64,000 bases of DNA. Source: Aquimarina sp. BL5 (GTDB lineage: Bacteria > Bacteroidota > Bacteroidia > Flavobacteriales > Flavobacteriaceae). Numbering within the stretch: the stretch's first letter is position 1; every line of letters begins with the position of its first letter. Below the pieces are notes generated by a model. It was given only the letters and a program-made list of their open reading frames with translations. It searched no databases and was not told the DNA's origin. Below are positions 61,882 to 64,000 of the stretch, piece by piece. The translations under genes and the position numbers were made by a program. The stretch lies in NCBI RefSeq assembly GCF_003443675.1, contig NZ_CP031963.1, positions 5,058,501 through 5,122,500 of the forward strand, in the 5' to 3' direction.

Positions 61882-64000
61882 ATGAAACTAACTAAACTCA
61901 ACATTTTAATCGCTTTTTGCATATTTGGATTTGTTTCCAACATGTTAGCGCAAAACCGACCCTTCTTTAATAAGAACAAAGACATTTTAATTGCTCAATT
62001 TGATAGTAAACCTGATCCAGATGACATTCATGCGCAAGCTGCTTTGGGTAGTATGTTAGCGCATTCAGATCTCGATGGAGTTAATGCTTTTGGTGTAGCA
62101 GGAGCTTATGGAAGACAAGGAGGACAATTTATTGACTCTGATCAATTATTCGAAATGGTATTTGGTACAGGTAACTGGACCGATGCAGATGCAGATAGAA
62201 GTGGTTCTATAAAAAGAATCGCTAACAAAGTTATCCCTATTCTTAACGGTGGAGGTAAAGTTTGGGTGCAAGAAGCAGGTCAATCAAATATCACTCGTGA
62301 TTGGGTGATTGAAGTACAAAAAAGTGTAAACAATAATGTTGTAAAAAACAATGTCATTGTAGTACAACACAGTGAATGGAATCAGAATCTTGCGGATAAT
62401 ACGTCGAACTCACCTGCTTCAAATCCCGTGGTATTAAATTTCGTTAGAAACAATACAACCTATTTTTATATTGATGATGGTAACGCTCCTTTTGGTGGTT
62501 TTGGTGATCACGGACCATGGGGAACTCCAGAATATAGAAGTAGAGACCAAAAATGGTTAAATCAGGCATTAAGTTCACCAAATAATAAAGCAAAACAATT
62601 ATGGACCGAAGCAGAAAGAGTAATTGCAATTAGGTATCCTAATGGAGTTCCTTACGATTGGTCATTTATGAAAAATGGGGGACTTGATTATTCAGACTGT
62701 GTAGAAAACTGGTGGATATTTAATATTGGCAATAAAGCCGATAGTGTGGACAAATTTTGGAACAGATATGTTGTTAACACAACAGGATCAAATCCTGATC
62801 CTGATCAATGTGTGGCTTTAGAACAAAACGGAGTTGTAGCAGTAGAAGCAGAACATTTTGATAGCCAATCTAAAACAAATGATAGAAAGTGGTACGCGCA
62901 GGATGGTAATACTGCTACACCAAGCCCTGATCCTGATCCTGATCATTCTTCTGGTGCAAGTAGTGGAGGGTATTTAGAAATTTTGCCGGATACCAGAGTT
63001 ACACACGGTGATCCACTTGTAAATGGAGTTAGTTTTAGTAATACTCCAGGACAAGTAGCAATTATTAATTATAAGGTGAAGTTTACGACTCCAGGAAAAT
63101 ACTTTGTTTGGGTACGAGCACATTCTACCGGATCAGAGGATAATGGAATTCACGTAGGGATCGATGGGAATTGGCCAGCATCAGGAGCTAGAATGCAATG
63201 GTGTGCAGGTAAAAACCAATGGACCTGGGAGAGTAAACAACGTACGAACGCAAACCATTGTGGAGAAGCAGAAAAAATATATATAAATGTACCTTCTGCT
63301 GGTGTTCATACGATTTCTTTCTCTATGCGAGAAGATGGATTCGAAATCGATAAGTTCGTGTTATCTAAAAGTTATACAAAACCAACAGGAAATGGTCCTG
63401 ATGAAGTTTTAGTAGATTGCGGTGATGAAAACAAACCACCACAAGTTTCAATAACATCTCCTGCGAATGGAGCTAGTTTCCAAATTGGTCAGACTATTCC
63501 TTTAGTAGCAAATGCATCCGATACTGATGGAACCGTTTCTAAGGTTGAATTTTTTATCAATAATAACTTGACCGCTACTGAGCAAGCAGCACCTTACGAC
63601 ACTTCTACTACAATTACCAATCCAGGTAACTATGCGATAACAGCCAAAGCAACTGATAATAATGGAGCTGTTACTACGTCTCAATCTGTAAATATCACAA
63701 TTAAAGATGATTCAGTACCGCCAACAGATGCTATTGATATACCAGGATCTTTTGAAGCAGAAAACTTTGAGATAAAGTCAGGTAGTGTGCGTATAGAAAA
63801 TACGCCTGGAACTACTGCTGGTAAAAACTTAGGGTTTATTGTAAATGGAGATTTCGTTGATTATGCTGTAAACGTGGAGTCCAGCAGTGAGTATACGTTT
63901 GATGTTTATGCTTCGAGTAATGGTGCAGGAGGAAAAGTTGATATCGTTGAATCTGGAACTGTTGTTGGTTCTATAGATATTCCTGTAACAGGACAATGGC
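61882..64000 (+). CDS. Secreted carbohydrate-active protein with CBM6, cut by window end
   Basis: An uninterrupted frame runs from ATG at 61882 off the window end (706 codons seen). It opens with a signal peptide (FGFVSNMLAQ, cut at about residue 24). Residues about 30-300 contain AQFDSKPDPDDIHAQAAL, which resembles the Asp-rich calcium site of nucleoside hydrolase-like and DUF1593 proteins. A ligand-binding beta domain follows (about 310-500; VAVEAEHFD, then REDGFEIDKFVLS). Then come a bacterial Ig domain (about 510-610; VSITSPANGASF) and a CBM6-like domain from about residue 620 (GSFEAENFEI, NGDFVDYAVNV). The C-terminus, expected to carry a T9SS signal, is not visible. Confidence 0.85.
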   Translation, partial: MKLTKLNILIAFCIFGFVSNMLAQNRPFFNKNKDILIAQFDSKPDPDDIHAQAALGSMLAHSDLDGVNAFGVAGAYGRQGGQFIDSDQLFEMVFGTGNWTDADADRSGSIKRIANKVIPILNGGGKVWVQEAGQSNITRDWVIEVQKSVNNNVVKNNVIVVQHSEWNQNLADNTSNSPASNPVVLNFVRNNTTYFYIDDGNAPFGGFGDHGPWGTPEYRSRDQKWLNQALSSPNNKAKQLWTEAERVIAIRYPNGVPYDWSFMKNGGLDYSDCVENWWIFNIGNKADSVDKFWNRYVVNTTGSNPDPDQCVALEQNGVVAVEAEHFDSQSKTNDRKWYAQDGNTATPSPDPDPDHSSGASSGGYLEILPDTRVTHGDPLVNGVSFSNTPGQVAIINYKVKFTTPGKYFVWVRAHSTGSEDNGIHVGIDGNWPASGARMQWCAGKNQWTWESKQRTNANHCGEAEKIYINVPSAGVHTISFSMREDGFEIDKFVLSKSYTKPTGNGPDEVLVDCGDENKPPQVSITSPANGASFQIGQTIPLVANASDTDGTVSKVEFFINNNLTATEQAAPYDTSTTITNPGNYAITAKATDNNGAVTTSQSVNITIKDDSVPPTDAIDIPGSFEAENFEIKSGSVRIENTPGTTAGKNLGFIVNGDFVDYAVNVESSSEYTFDVYASSNGAGGKVDIVESGTVVGSIDIPVTGQW

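Noticed and set aside
33079..64000. Cohesin, dockerin or LPMO (AA10) domains expected in a cellulose cluster
   Set aside because: No dockerin calcium loops, no cohesin-like domain, and no protein with a mature N-terminal His plus AA10 pattern were seen.

Overview
The window is AT-rich DNA from a member of the Bacteroidota, most likely a marine flavobacterium of the Aquimarina type. That placement rests on protein style and is an inference. The support is: TAnnTTTG promoter boxes, A-rich leaders without clear Shine-Dalgarno sites, many lipoproteins, TPR-type histidine kinases, and secreted multi-domain enzymes that end in a type IX secretion (T9SS) sorting domain with a PNP motif. No rRNA or tRNA gene was seen.

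Layout. 1-750: no protein gene; two copies of a probable small structured RNA and a fragment of an interspersed palindrome. 750-9.2 kb: MFS exporter with a DJ-1-like lipoprotein, a DUF1684 protein, an outer-membrane porin beside a PII protein, CrcB fluoride channel, an SRPBCC/GyrI protein and an M49 dipeptidyl-peptidase III lipoprotein. 9.4-16.6 kb: signalling genes, namely an orphan TPR histidine kinase, a NarL-type two-component pair with an unknown protein, a divergent caspase-like protease and a frameshifted membrane protein. 16.6-31.8 kb: housekeeping genes (NTP pyrophosphohydrolase, ilvE, mnmD, YceI, grpE-dnaJ, an ABC exporter/MscS/sigma-54 regulator operon, PPK2, M28 peptidase).

33-64 kb is the striking part. 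After a 1.3 kb non-coding region come seven very large genes, all on the + strand, for secreted polysaccharide-degrading proteins. They are: (1) a 2207-residue GH9-CBM3c plus GH48 cellulase; (2) a GH5_1-type endoglucanase; (3) a GH5/CBM6/GH8 hemicellulase; (4) a 2315-residue protein with two propellers, a di-haem cytochrome c, CBM3 and PKD domains; (5) a GH5_7-type mannanase with two CBM3; (6) a beta-helix protein with a ricin-type lectin; (7) a gene cut by the window end, with a nucleoside-hydrolase-like N-terminus and CBM6. The first six end in a T9SS sorting domain; the end of the seventh is not visible.

Inferred joint role: the proteins cross the inner membrane by Sec, are exported by T9SS and are anchored on or released from the cell surface. 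There they attack crystalline cellulose (GH9/GH48), amorphous glucan (GH5_1), xylan and xylo-oligosaccharides (GH8) and mannan (GH5_7), while the cytochrome may feed electrons to oxidative attack. There is no SusC/SusD pair, cohesin, dockerin or recognisable LPMO in the window. A recurring, cysteine-bounded module of about 126-128 residues (six copies in four proteins) has no name known to me and is the best candidate for an undescribed carbohydrate-binding module. Upstream of three of the transcription units I see a shared ATTCTAT box, and upstream of the GH9-GH48 gene a perfect 12-bp inverted repeat of TTGGT-N2-ACCAA type. Both suggest dedicated regulators encoded outside the window.
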